From the NCBI RefSeq assembly GCF_019649055.1, contig NW_026570720.1, positions 1 to 15,183 of the forward strand: a stretch of 15,183 bases of DNA, read 5' to 3'. Source of the stretch: Paramacrobiotus metropolitanus. Lineage: Eukaryota; Tardigrada; Eutardigrada; Parachela; Macrobiotidae. Positions 1-6,874 of this stretch are shown one piece after another. The stretch's first letter is position 1. Each line of letters begins with the position of its first letter. The position numbers were made by a program, and so were the translations under genes. The notes under the pieces were generated by a model that made no database searches, was not told the DNA's origin, and was given only the letters and a program-made list of their open reading frames with translations.

Positions 1-1028
1 CGATAGTCAGCGTGGCTTGGATCCATCTGCGAAGTCTGCGTCAGCGCGTGGCTGATCGTGTCTATGTGAGCACGAGCCAATTTCGCTTGTTGGCGGAGTT
101 CTTCGTCCGTCCTTCCGTTGGTGTTAATTTCTTGGACGACCACCAAAGGTGGAGGTATCGACGTTACGACCTGTGTGGCCGTCGTCGAAACAGGCACTTG
201 TTGGCTCTGTCCTCCGACCTGACCTCTGTGCTGATTTAGTCGGTTCATTAAGTGGGTCGTCGCATTCGGATCCATCCAGGAACTTTGTTGTCCAGGTGGT
301 CGGAGATGAGTCGGCGAAGTCGGTGGCGTGAGCAATATTGGCCTTGGTGGCGAAAGTGTGCCATCCGGGTTGACCATGCTGATCGTTGCGATTTGTGGGG
401 GTGGCATTCCCGACGTTGGCGGAATTGATGCTAATCGCATCGCCGGTGGAGTGTATGGGAAACTACTCGGCGCCAATGTGGGCGTCGTGTAGATCGGACC
501 GGCTATGTTGGCCATCCCTGGCGCCATTGTGGGCACCATGTAAATCGTTGCTGGCGTGTTCGCCATCCCTGACACCATTGTCGGTGACGGGTAAGCTGCT
601 CCGGTCATCATTGTTGATGCCGAGCTGGTCGGTCCGACTATTGTTGTCGGTGCCGACCACTGATACGGTGGCATTTGACCATGTAGGTCCGCTGCCGTTA
701 CCGGAGTCGTTTGACTCGTTCCAGTACCGAGGTTCCACAGACAGCCTGTGGTATCGACTGCTGTGTTCGGCGGCAAAACCTGCGGCGGTATCGCTCCACG
801 TTGGGGCCCGACCGTAAGACCTGCTAACACATTAGCTGTTAAGTTAGCACTAGGGTTATCTACCTGCGGTAAAGGCGTCTGTGTGGCCGACCGCGAATTA
901 TCCGATCGCGATGTCGAGCGATGACTCGTATATGAAGTCGGGTAGGGCTGTGATCGGTTCGATCCGCTGCCACTACGTCCGCTATTTGATCCGCTGGAAG
1001 GTGGGTCGTGTCGGTGACGGCCTGACAT
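1..1028 (-). CDS. Partial ORF in env position, low-complexity N-terminus, function unknown
   Basis: An uninterrupted frame of 342 codons starts at the ATG at 1028 and leaves the window at base 1. I scanned every codon and found no stop. The predicted N-terminus (about residues 1-45) is Ser/Gly/Arg-rich with RS and SR pairs. Residues about 130-200 are rich in Pro, Thr, Ala and Met and contain an imperfect repeat of about 17-18 residues carrying the words GMAN, IY and PT. The part near the edge turns helical and charged (TDEELRQQAKLARAHIDT). No signal peptide, membrane segment or known domain is visible in the part present. Position 3' of integrase is where errantiviral env genes lie, and a splice-acceptor-like sequence precedes the ATG. 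It could equally be another gag-like or accessory protein. I do not recognise the family. Confidence 0.7.
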   Translation of the reverse strand, partial: MSGRHRHDPPSSGSNSGRSGSGSNRSQPYPTSYTSHRSTSRSDNSRSATQTPLPQVDNPSANLTANVLAGLTVGPQRGAIPPQVLPPNTAVDTTGCLWNLGTGTSQTTPVTAADLHGQMPPYQWSAPTTIVGPTSSASTMMTGAAYPSPTMVSGMANTPATIYMVPTMAPGMANIAGPIYTTPTLAPSSFPYTPPAMRLASIPPTSGMPPPQIATISMVNPDGTLSPPRPILLTPPTSPTHLRPPGQQSSWMDPNATTHLMNRLNQHRGQVGGQSQQVPVSTTATQVVTSIPPPLVVVQEINTNGRTDEELRQQAKLARAHIDTISHALTQTSQMDPSHADY

Positions 1029-1037
1029 TGTCGCTTG

Positions 1038-1069
1038 CTGTCAAGGAAAGGAAATACGGCGCGTTAGAA
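1038..1069 (-). promoter_or_regulatory. Candidate branch point and 3' splice site before the edge ORF
   Basis: On the minus strand the order is TTCTAAC (1069-1063), a pyrimidine-rich stretch TTTCCTTTCC, then TTGACAG ending at 1038. The ATG at 1028 follows nine bases after the AG. The putative branch adenosine (1064) is about 26 bases from the AG, within the usual eukaryotic range. Errantiviral and retroviral env ORFs are commonly expressed from spliced subgenomic RNA with an acceptor in this place, so the arrangement fits. Splicing is an inference. Confidence 0.5.
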
Positions 1070-1172
1070 TTCTACCAACTCCCGTACATTCAACTGAAGA
1101 TGTTCCGGTCAACTGAAGAGGTTCCATTTCGACACCAAAGGTCCATCTACACCTAGCTACTGTTAAGCTACC

Positions 1173-1193
1173 TAAAACTTATTCTAAGTTTTA
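1173..1193. repeat. 9-bp inverted repeat (hairpin) after the pol stop
   Basis: TAAAACTTA and TAAGTTTTA flank TTC, giving a perfect 9-bp stem. It lies 12 bases past the integrase-tail stop at 1205. It is AT-rich with no following T tract, so a terminator role is not supported. A structural role in RNA is possible. Confidence 0.5.
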
Positions 1194-1204
1194 CGCCTAT
1201 GGCC

Positions 1205-2269
1205 CTATGACTGAGTCTGTTCTGTTATGACTGCTGTTTTGGGTGTCTTAGGTTTTGCTGTTTTGACTGGTTTCTCCGAGTCCGCCCGTCCTTCGGTAAT
1301 TCGTTCGAGGATTTCCTTATGGGCTTCATCTTCAGCGACTTCTGTTTCCTCCAGCATCTGTTGTGCCGTTAGCTTCGGTTTCTTGACTGTACCGTACTTC
1401 CGCTTCGGCTTAGTCGGTTCGACTGCCTGGTCGGCTGCTACGACTTCCGTGGTCGGCGCCGGTGTACTAGGTAAGTCGACCTTCCGCTTTGTATACTTGC
1501 GCTTTGGCTTGGTCGGTTGGACTGCCTGGTCGGCTACAACGGCCTCTGTGGTCGGTGCCGACGAGTCGGTTTGCTTTACCGTCCTCTTCTTCCGAGCTGG
1601 CTTTGTCGCCGACTTCGGTTCCTCTGTTAGTCGGTTGGCTGGCTGGACCGGCGTTTCCGACTTATCACCCGACTTCTTCGGTTGCTCGGTGGTCGGCTGA
1701 GCTTTGTGCTCGTCGACTTCCTCCGAGGTCGGTGCTGGGTCGGCAGCTATCACATCTTGCTTCTGAAGTTCCTTCAGTGCCGGTGTCTCGAAGTCGGTCG
1801 GAGGTTTCTTCCGAGGTCGACCTCGCTTGTTCTTCACCTTCGGTTCGGTTTTATCCGCATCGTTGGTCGGATTCGAAGGATTTGCGACGGTTTCTTCCGT
1901 TTTTTTCTTCGGCTTCCGAGTAGCTTTCCCTTCTGTCGGGTCGGCTACTGGGCCGGTTGACCGAGTTGCTGGTCGACTTGTCTCGACTCGGCAATGTTTA
2001 ACTCGGTCGACGGCTACCGTATCTTCACGTCCGTCTTCGCATCGGAGGAGCAAGTTGTTTGGGCCAACGTAGTTGATGACCGTCCAAACTCCGTCATAGC
2101 GTTCCTTCCGAGCTGGATCCTTAGTCGGGAATTCTACCGTTACCTTATCCCTCGGTTTGAAGGTCGGATTCGACTTCTTCTTGTTGTAGTGCTCGGCGTT
2201 CCGTTCGAACGCTTCATCAATGTTGATGCGAGCAATCTCGTGCGAGCGTTGAAGTCGTTCTTTATCCGT
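1205..2269 (-). CDS. Integrase C-terminus (GPY/F-like) with AT-hook and H1-like tail, frameshifted from pol
   Basis: This is the 3' part of pol, separated from the RT-integrase frame by a -1 phase change caused by a 23-bp duplication at 2257-2292. It has no start codon of its own and is open from just after the duplication. The first ~85 residues contain a small basic beta-rich module with VGPNNLLLR and TVAVDRVKHC, matching the end of gypsy integrases (GPY/F region). The rest is a long Lys/Pro/Ala/Thr tail. At 1805-1828 it contains KRGRPRKK, a textbook AT-hook core, and further on two copies of a 23-residue unit ending TKPKRKY. Such a tail suggests DNA or chromatin tethering of the integrase, in place of the chromodomain of chromoviruses. 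The function is inferred. The stop is TAG at 1205-1207. Confidence 0.85.
   Translation of the reverse strand, partial: TDKERLQRSHEIARINIDEAFERNAEHYNKKKSNPTFKPRDKVTVEFPTKDPARKERYDGVWTVINYVGPNNLLLRCEDGREDTVAVDRVKHCRVETSRPATRSTGPVADPTEGKATRKPKKKTEETVANPSNPTNDADKTEPKVKNKRGRPRKKPPTDFETPALKELQKQDVIAADPAPTSEEVDEHKAQPTTEQPKKSGDKSETPVQPANRLTEEPKSATKPARKKRTVKQTDSSAPTTEAVVADQAVQPTKPKRKYTKRKVDLPSTPAPTTEVVAADQAVEPTKPKRKYGTVKKPKLTAQQMLEETEVAEDEAHKEILERITEGRADSEKPVKTAKPKTPKTAVITEQTQS
1391..1558 (-). repeat. Two-copy 23-residue repeat in integrase tail
   Basis: Copies at 1490-1558 and 1391-1459 encode near-identical segments starting APTTE and ending PTKPKRKY, offset by 99 bp (33 codons) and so in frame. 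Each carries a basic KPKRK patch that could serve as a nuclear localisation signal. This indicates growth of the tail by local duplication. Confidence 0.8.
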
Positions 2270-4983
2270 CGGATATATTGTTCTTTATCCGTAAAGGTTT
2301 CCGGTGTATTCGTTCCGGCCACTATGTCCTGTGGCATGGTCATTTGTCGACCATACAACATGTAGAACGGTGAGAACTTAGTCGCGGCGTGGACGGCTCG
2401 GTTCATTCCGCAGACGACATAATCCAAGGCTCTGTGCCATCGGTGTCCGTCCTTTACGTCGCAGAACTTCCTGATTCCGTCCCATATCGTTTGCATTTGC
2501 CGTTCGACTTGTCCTTGTCCTTCCGGATGATGGGCGGTTCCGAGCGTATGTTGGATGCCGAAGATCCGTGCGACCTTAGCGAACGTCTTCGCTGTGAAGT
2601 GTGTCCCTCTGTCCGAGTGGATGAAGGTCGGCATTCCGTATTTCAGGAGGACGTCCTTGACGAAGAACCGTTCGAATTCCCTCGCGGTGTTCGTCTTTGT
2701 TGCCCGAGCTACGGTGAACTTCGTCAGCTGGTCGGTTACCACTGCGATATACTGGTATCCCTTCGTCTCCGTTCGAGGAAGAGGACCTTTGAAGTCCGCA
2801 TAAATGCGATACCAGGCTTCACCGACTTCCATCTTCTGGAGTTTACCAGGTGGTGGGCGTCGTTGCTTATTAGTCATGATGCACTGTCGGCACTTCTCGA
2901 TGTAGGCAATGGCGTCGGTATTCATCCGTGGCCAATAGTAACGCAGCTTCAGCGCTTCGATCGTCTTCTCCCGTCCGAAATGGTTTCCGGTTTTTCCATC
3001 GTGGAGTGATCGGATGATTTGATTACGCATAAAGAGTGGTACGACGAAGCACCGTTCCAACTTTGTGTTGATGGTCTTCAATCTGTACAAAACTCCTTGC
3101 GCCATCTGATAATGTTCCAGATGTTGCGACCTATGGTCAAGGTTCTCTGGGTGTTCCAGTTCGTCAATGATTTTGCGTAGTTGCGGGTCTCGCAACTGCG
3201 CTTTCCGAAGTTCCGTGTTCGGTTCGGGTGGAGGTGGGAGTGTCTCTTCGACTTCCAACTCGTCCTCCTCCGCCGTGTTGACGGTCCGAATGGTCGGTTC
3301 CGGTATCTCCGGTGCTGGGATGTTTATGACTCGGACCTCTGTGGTACTCAAGTCATCCCAGTCGGTTATGACTTTGCATCCGGGGAGAACCGGTGGAAGG
3401 GGAATTTTCGGTGGGTTTTCCTTATCCTTCTTCTTCTTCTTGGAGGCGTTTGCCTTCAGACGTCTAAGAGTCCGTATTGTGCAGACCTTAATTTCGTCCT
3501 TGAAGTCCTCGAAGTTGGGGACTTGGTCCAACTCTTCGTGTGGATCTTTGTCGTCACTACGCTCGAGTGGCCATCTCGACAGGGCGTCCGCGTTGTCGCA
3601 GAAAACTCCTGGCTTATACTCGATGGTTATGTCCCGTCCTTGTAAAGCCAGTGCCCATCTCGTTAGTCGAGGGTTGATGCCAGGTCGGTTCGACTCGCAT
3701 CGGAGCAGATTCTGCAGTGCTCGGTGATCCGTTCTTACGGTGAATGGTCCGTGGTCGATGAAGTGCTTAAATTTCTGCACCGCCCATACCACGGCCAAAC
3801 ATTCCCATTCGGTAACTCCATAGTTGAGTTCCGGTCCACGTAGGACTCGACTGGCGTAGGCGATTGGGTGATCGTCTTGTGAGATCACCGCGCCAAGTCC
3901 GGCTCCGCTCGCGTCACATTCAATGACGGTCTTCTTGGTCGGGTCGAACTTCGCCAGTACAGGTGCTTCGGTTAGCGCCTTCTTGATGTCGTTGAACTCA
4001 GCCGTGTGGGCTTCCGTCCAATCGAGCTTGATATTCTTATCCTTCCGGAGGAGCTCATACATTTTCGAGGTTTTCTGAGCGTATCCTCGGATGAATTTCC
4101 GGTAATAGTTGGCCAGTCCGAGGAACGACCTAAGTTGCCGTTCAGTTCTCGGGCAGCTTTGTTCTGCAATGCAGGCCACTTTCTCGTCGTCGGTCTGGAC
4201 TCCGTCTTTGCTGAGGACGTGTCCTAGGAACAGCAGTCTGTCCGTTCCGACCTCGCATTTGGAGGGTTTGACCGTAAATCCAGCATCGCGGAGGCATTCG
4301 AGGGTTGCTCGGAAAGCCTCAAGGAAGTCTTCGAACGTTTTGCCGAAGAAGATGATATCGTCAATGTAGGCGAACACACCCTTCTTCCGAGCTGATGCCG
4401 TGATCTTGTCCATGTGCATTTGGAAAGTTGCTGGTCCGTTGCAGACTCCAAACGGCATACGGTTAAATCGCCACATGCCTTCGGGTGTTACGAAGGTCGT
4501 GTAGTCCTTGGACTGTTCATCCATGGGGATTTGCCAAAAGCCGGACTGACAGTCTACCTTGCCGTAATACTCCATTCCGGCGCATCGGTCCAGTAGCTCG
4601 TCCGGGTTCGGTAGTGGGTAGTTGTTCTTCTTCGTAACTGCATTCAACTTGATATAGTTGATGCAGAAGCGTGTTCCTACCGTACCGTCTCCGTTCCGTT
4701 TCGCGGCTAAGACGACGGGGAAGCTCCATGCTGCCGATGACGGTTCGATGACTCCTTGGTCGAGCATCTCTTGCACGTGTTTTTGGATGAATTCACGTCC
4801 CTTCCAGCTTGTCCTGGTGGGGTTCATCTTAATCGGCTGTGCCCCTTGGACATCAATGGTATGTGTTACCCCTTTGACGTCTCCGTAAGGTTTCTTCGAG
4901 GTCGGAAATACGGTCCGGTAATCCCATGCAACTGCCTTCAGTTTGGCTAGTTGCTCGTCGGTTAAGTTTTTACCGAAGTTCAT
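2140..4983 (-). CDS. pol: Pol: reverse transcriptase - RNase H - integrase
   Basis: The enzymes copy the element RNA to DNA and insert it. Numbering from the ATG at 4983: the RT palm has motif A around D144 (YGKVDCQSGFW), MPFGVCNGPATFQ at 176-188, and YIDD at 206-209. RNase H shows ECDASG (D357), TEWE (391-394), RTDH (D419) and ADALSR (D466). The integrase zinc domain has H661, H668, C698 and C701. Its core has D730 (YADF), D791 (HSDRGTHF) and E827 (GQVERQ), a D35E spacing. Residues ~475-590 are an unusual charged and proline-rich insert between RNase H and integrase. The ATG is probably not the real start: the frame is open from 5082 and its upstream codons join the linker ORF across an A6 run. 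After about residue 900 the frame is shifted by the 23-bp duplication and the last ~40 residues are nonsense. Confidence 0.95.
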   Translation of the reverse strand: MNFGKNLTDEQLAKLKAVAWDYRTVFPTSKKPYGDVKGVTHTIDVQGAQPIKMNPTRTSWKGREFIQKHVQEMLDQGVIEPSSAAWSFPVVLAAKRNGDGTVGTRFCINYIKLNAVTKKNNYPLPNPDELLDRCAGMEYYGKVDCQSGFWQIPMDEQSKDYTTFVTPEGMWRFNRMPFGVCNGPATFQMHMDKITASARKKGVFAYIDDIIFFGKTFEDFLEAFRATLECLRDAGFTVKPSKCEVGTDRLLFLGHVLSKDGVQTDDEKVACIAEQSCPRTERQLRSFLGLANYYRKFIRGYAQKTSKMYELLRKDKNIKLDWTEAHTAEFNDIKKALTEAPVLAKFDPTKKTVIECDASGAGLGAVISQDDHPIAYASRVLRGPELNYGVTEWECLAVVWAVQKFKHFIDHGPFTVRTDHRALQNLLRCESNRPGINPRLTRWALALQGRDITIEYKPGVFCDNADALSRWPLERSDDKDPHEELDQVPNFEDFKDEIKVCTIRTLRRLKANASKKKKKDKENPPKIPLPPVLPGCKVITDWDDLSTTEVRVINIPAPEIPEPTIRTVNTAEEDELEVEETLPPPPEPNTELRKAQLRDPQLRKIIDELEHPENLDHRSQHLEHYQMAQGVLYRLKTINTKLERCFVVPLFMRNQIIRSLHDGKTGNHFGREKTIEALKLRYYWPRMNTDAIAYIEKCRQCIMTNKQRRPPPGKLQKMEVGEAWYRIYADFKGPLPRTETKGYQYIAVVTDQLTKFTVARATKTNTAREFERFFVKDVLLKYGMPTFIHSDRGTHFTAKTFAKVARIFGIQHTLGTAHHPEGQGQVERQMQTIWDGIRKFCDVKDGHRWHRALDYVVCGMNRAVHAATKFSPFYMLYGRQMTMPQDIVAGTNTPETFTDKEQYIRRIKNDFNARTRLLASTLMKRSNGTPSTTTRRSRIRPSNRGIR
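2257..2292. repeat. 23-bp partial duplication that shifts the pol frame
   Basis: The 13-mer GTTCTTTATCCGT is present at 2257-2269 and again at 2280-2292, with 10 bases between, an offset of 23. Because 23 is not a multiple of three, the pol frame changes here. Before the repeat the 947-codon frame reads like integrase. After it, homology to the integrase C-terminus continues only in the other frame. Confidence 0.85.
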
Positions 4984-5038
4984 GGAGTCGATGATTCTTC
5001 GTCGCTCCTCTTGGGATTCCGCGTCTTCCTGCTCGACT

Positions 5039-6874
5039 TCAGCCGTGTTGACTCGTGCTTCTTCGACTTTTTTGGTCGTCCGTCATCATTGTAAATGCTT
5101 CGGCTCGACCCATCGGGGCACCTTTGCGTAAGGTCACCTCGCGATGAGTGTGGTTTGCCACCATGACGGTGAATCGTTTCCCGTCATGCTTGGTTACGCC
5201 GTCCATGAATTCGACTCCGTCTCGTTTGGGGTCGGATTCACCGAGGTACATCAATTTTTGGTCCTTGGATACCGGTACGTCCAGGACGACTTCTACCATG
5301 GTTACGGCTCGAGGGATGAGTTTGACCTTCCGTTGGGCTCGAACTCCTGTTGCCTCGAAAACTTCGAATTGGGGTTTTGGCTTTGCTTCCCGAGTCGGGG
5401 GCCAAGTCTTCGCCACTCTGTGTGGGAGTTCCCATTCGACGAATGCATTGTTGATTTCCGGTTCATAGACATCGGCGTATTGCATATGTCCGAGTCGAAC
5501 ACCTTTCTTCAGCACCTTTGTTTGGTGAGTCGTGTTCTGAATGTTTATCCAGGCCGTGTCGTTTGTCGGTCGGATGTCGATCTTGGCTTCGATTGGCCGA
5601 ATAGGTCGGACTACTCGTTGTAGGGTAGAGAAGTAAATTGGCCTTCTCGGGTCCATTGGTTTGGCCGTCCGTACCTTTATCGAACATGTTGACCATGCTG
5701 GGAGAGAGACTCGCTCGCTGTTAAAGACAACTTGTCGGTCTAACGCTTTTGTCTCTACGTGGGGATCCAGCTTTAGGTGGTGGACTTCTGGGCATTTGTT
5801 GTCCAGGTCCAACTCCTCGATCGTCGTTACTTTGGCAACTCGTGCTTTCCATGTGTTGAAATGCTCCGACTTCTGTTGGTCGGTTAAGTTAGCCAAGGTC
5901 GGTTGTTCGGTTGACAACTGCTGGACGACTAAAGTTGGAGGTCGGAAATCGTCTTCCTCCGGTTTACCTCCTCCGAATTCCCACAAAGCCTTAAGTTGGT
6001 CAAGTTCCTCCTGTTGTTCGGAGTCGACTGGCTTCGGTTGTTCGGTTTGTTCCGGTTGCTCGACTATAAATTCTGTGTGAACTATAGTCCGCAATGCCGT
6101 AGTTAGTCGGACATCGTAGGTCGGTTCTTCATCCTCCGATGACGAATCATCCGAGTCGTTTATGCTCGGTTTATCCGTCTTACAGTGTCGGACTGACAGA
6201 TCGAATTCCTCGTCGTCTTCTTCCTCGGATTCTTCCGAAGGTCGGTTATCGGAGTCTGTGTCCGCCGAGTCACTCGTACTCTGTATATCCGAGTCGTCCG
6301 ACTGGTAATCTTCGTTTTCGACGGTTGTTCCGTCTTCCTGTCCAACTTGCGGTATATTGCCGACTTCGACCTGTGTGGTCGTTTCGGCTTGGTCGACTTG
6401 CTCCGTCGGTTGGGTAGGTCGATTTGCTTCATCCTGATTCTCAAGGTCGGTTGGCTGTGAGCCTATGTCGCTCAGCCATCGGATGCTCGTCTGTTGGGGC
6501 TTCCGAAAACAGTCTACCTTCCGTTCCTGTTGCGGAGGCGACGGTGACGACGGTCTGTCGTTCGACCAAGTTAGGTCGTGATGAGCCTTTATGGCCCGTA
6601 CCACTCCGTCAATGTTGTCCTTACAGATGGTACACTGATAAGGTTTATCAGTTTCCTCCAGGATTACGTCATCCTGGGGTTTCGGTGGGCTACTCGCGAA
6701 GTGCACTGTGGTCGGAGTATGCTCTTCTATTGGGGGTAATGGGTCGGGTACGTATCGCGTTATAGCGGTGTCCTCGCCATACCGTTGCCAGAATGCGGTC
6801 GTTGACGATTCTCCGTGCAACTGAACTCGCTGCATGTAGGCAAAGAGTTGAAAGCCTAGTTCCTGGCAGGGCAT
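5039..6874 (-). CDS. Protease-RT linker: acidic region plus two dUTPase-like beta modules
   Basis: This is the central part of the Pol polyprotein. The ATG at 6874 is probably fortuitous: the protease frame overlaps it to 6690 and the sequence reads as its +1 continuation near 6865. Residues 79-99 contain CTIC and HH in a zinc-finger-like pattern (C81, C84, H98, H99) that is not canonical C2H2. Residues ~185-250 are strongly acidic and Ser-rich, resembling CK2 sites. Residues ~385-470 and ~508-597 are two similar modules, each ending in a Val/Leu-x-Lys-Gly turn (VLKKGVRLGH and VTLRKGAPMGR). That pattern matches the dUTPase-like segment that many gypsy Pols carry once before RT. Here it seems duplicated. 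The role of such modules is not established, and the duplication call rests on motif similarity by eye. Confidence 0.75.
   Translation of the reverse strand: MPCQELGFQLFAYMQRVQLHGESSTTAFWQRYGEDTAITRYVPDPLPPIEEHTPTTVHFASSPPKPQDDVILEETDKPYQCTICKDNIDGVVRAIKAHHDLTWSNDRPSSPSPPQQERKVDCFRKPQQTSIRWLSDIGSQPTDLENQDEANRPTQPTEQVDQAETTTQVEVGNIPQVGQEDGTTVENEDYQSDDSDIQSTSDSADTDSDNRPSEESEEEDDEEFDLSVRHCKTDKPSINDSDDSSSEDEEPTYDVRLTTALRTIVHTEFIVEQPEQTEQPKPVDSEQQEELDQLKALWEFGGGKPEEDDFRPPTLVVQQLSTEQPTLANLTDQQKSEHFNTWKARVAKVTTIEELDLDNKCPEVHHLKLDPHVETKALDRQVVFNSERVSLPAWSTCSIKVRTAKPMDPRRPIYFSTLQRVVRPIRPIEAKIDIRPTNDTAWINIQNTTHQTKVLKKGVRLGHMQYADVYEPEINNAFVEWELPHRVAKTWPPTREAKPKPQFEVFEATGVRAQRKVKLIPRAVTMVEVVLDVPVSKDQKLMYLGESDPKRDGVEFMDGVTKHDGKRFTVMVANHTHREVTLRKGAPMGRAEAFTMMTDDQKSRRSTSQHG
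5068..5073 (-). other. A6 run at the linker/RT frame junction
   Basis: On the minus strand six A residues lie where the linker ORF (ending at 5039) hands over to the RT frame (open from 5082). The RT frame is +1 relative to the linker frame. Either a one-base length change in the run (mutation or sequencing error) or programmed +1 frameshifting would explain it. The usual -1 slippery heptamer does not, because the -1 frame soon meets a stop. Confidence 0.6.

Larger units (their letters stand above)
1029..1204 (-). other. Intergenic gap between pol and edge ORF
   Basis: No ORF is supported here. The gap holds the candidate splice acceptor, a 19-bp imperfect tandem repeat (1091-1109 and 1110-1128, both starting CAACTGAAGA), and an AT-rich inverted repeat at 1173-1193 (9-bp arms around a 3-base loop) just after the pol stop. 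The words ACGCCTATG (1193-1201) and GTTAAGCTA (1162-1170) also occur side by side in the right-hand leader at 13816-13832. Confidence 0.6.

Noticed and set aside
386-817. Plus-strand 143-codon and minus-strand 91-codon (463-738) frames
   Set aside because: Both are shadows of the 342-codon minus-strand frame that starts at 1028 and is open to the edge.
1-1204. 3' LTR in the left end of the window
   Set aside because: The stretch is a continuous open frame to base 1 and shows no LTR-length match with 13466-15183.
2389-3009. Plus-strand 206-codon open frame
   Set aside because: Antisense to the conserved integrase core; composition is that of a mirror frame.
3167-3727. Plus-strand 186-codon open frame
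   Set aside because: Antisense to RNase H and the spacer before integrase; no independent support.
5068-5073. Classical -1 slippery site at the A run before RT
   Set aside because: The RT frame is +1, not -1, and the -1 frame meets a stop before the RT domain.
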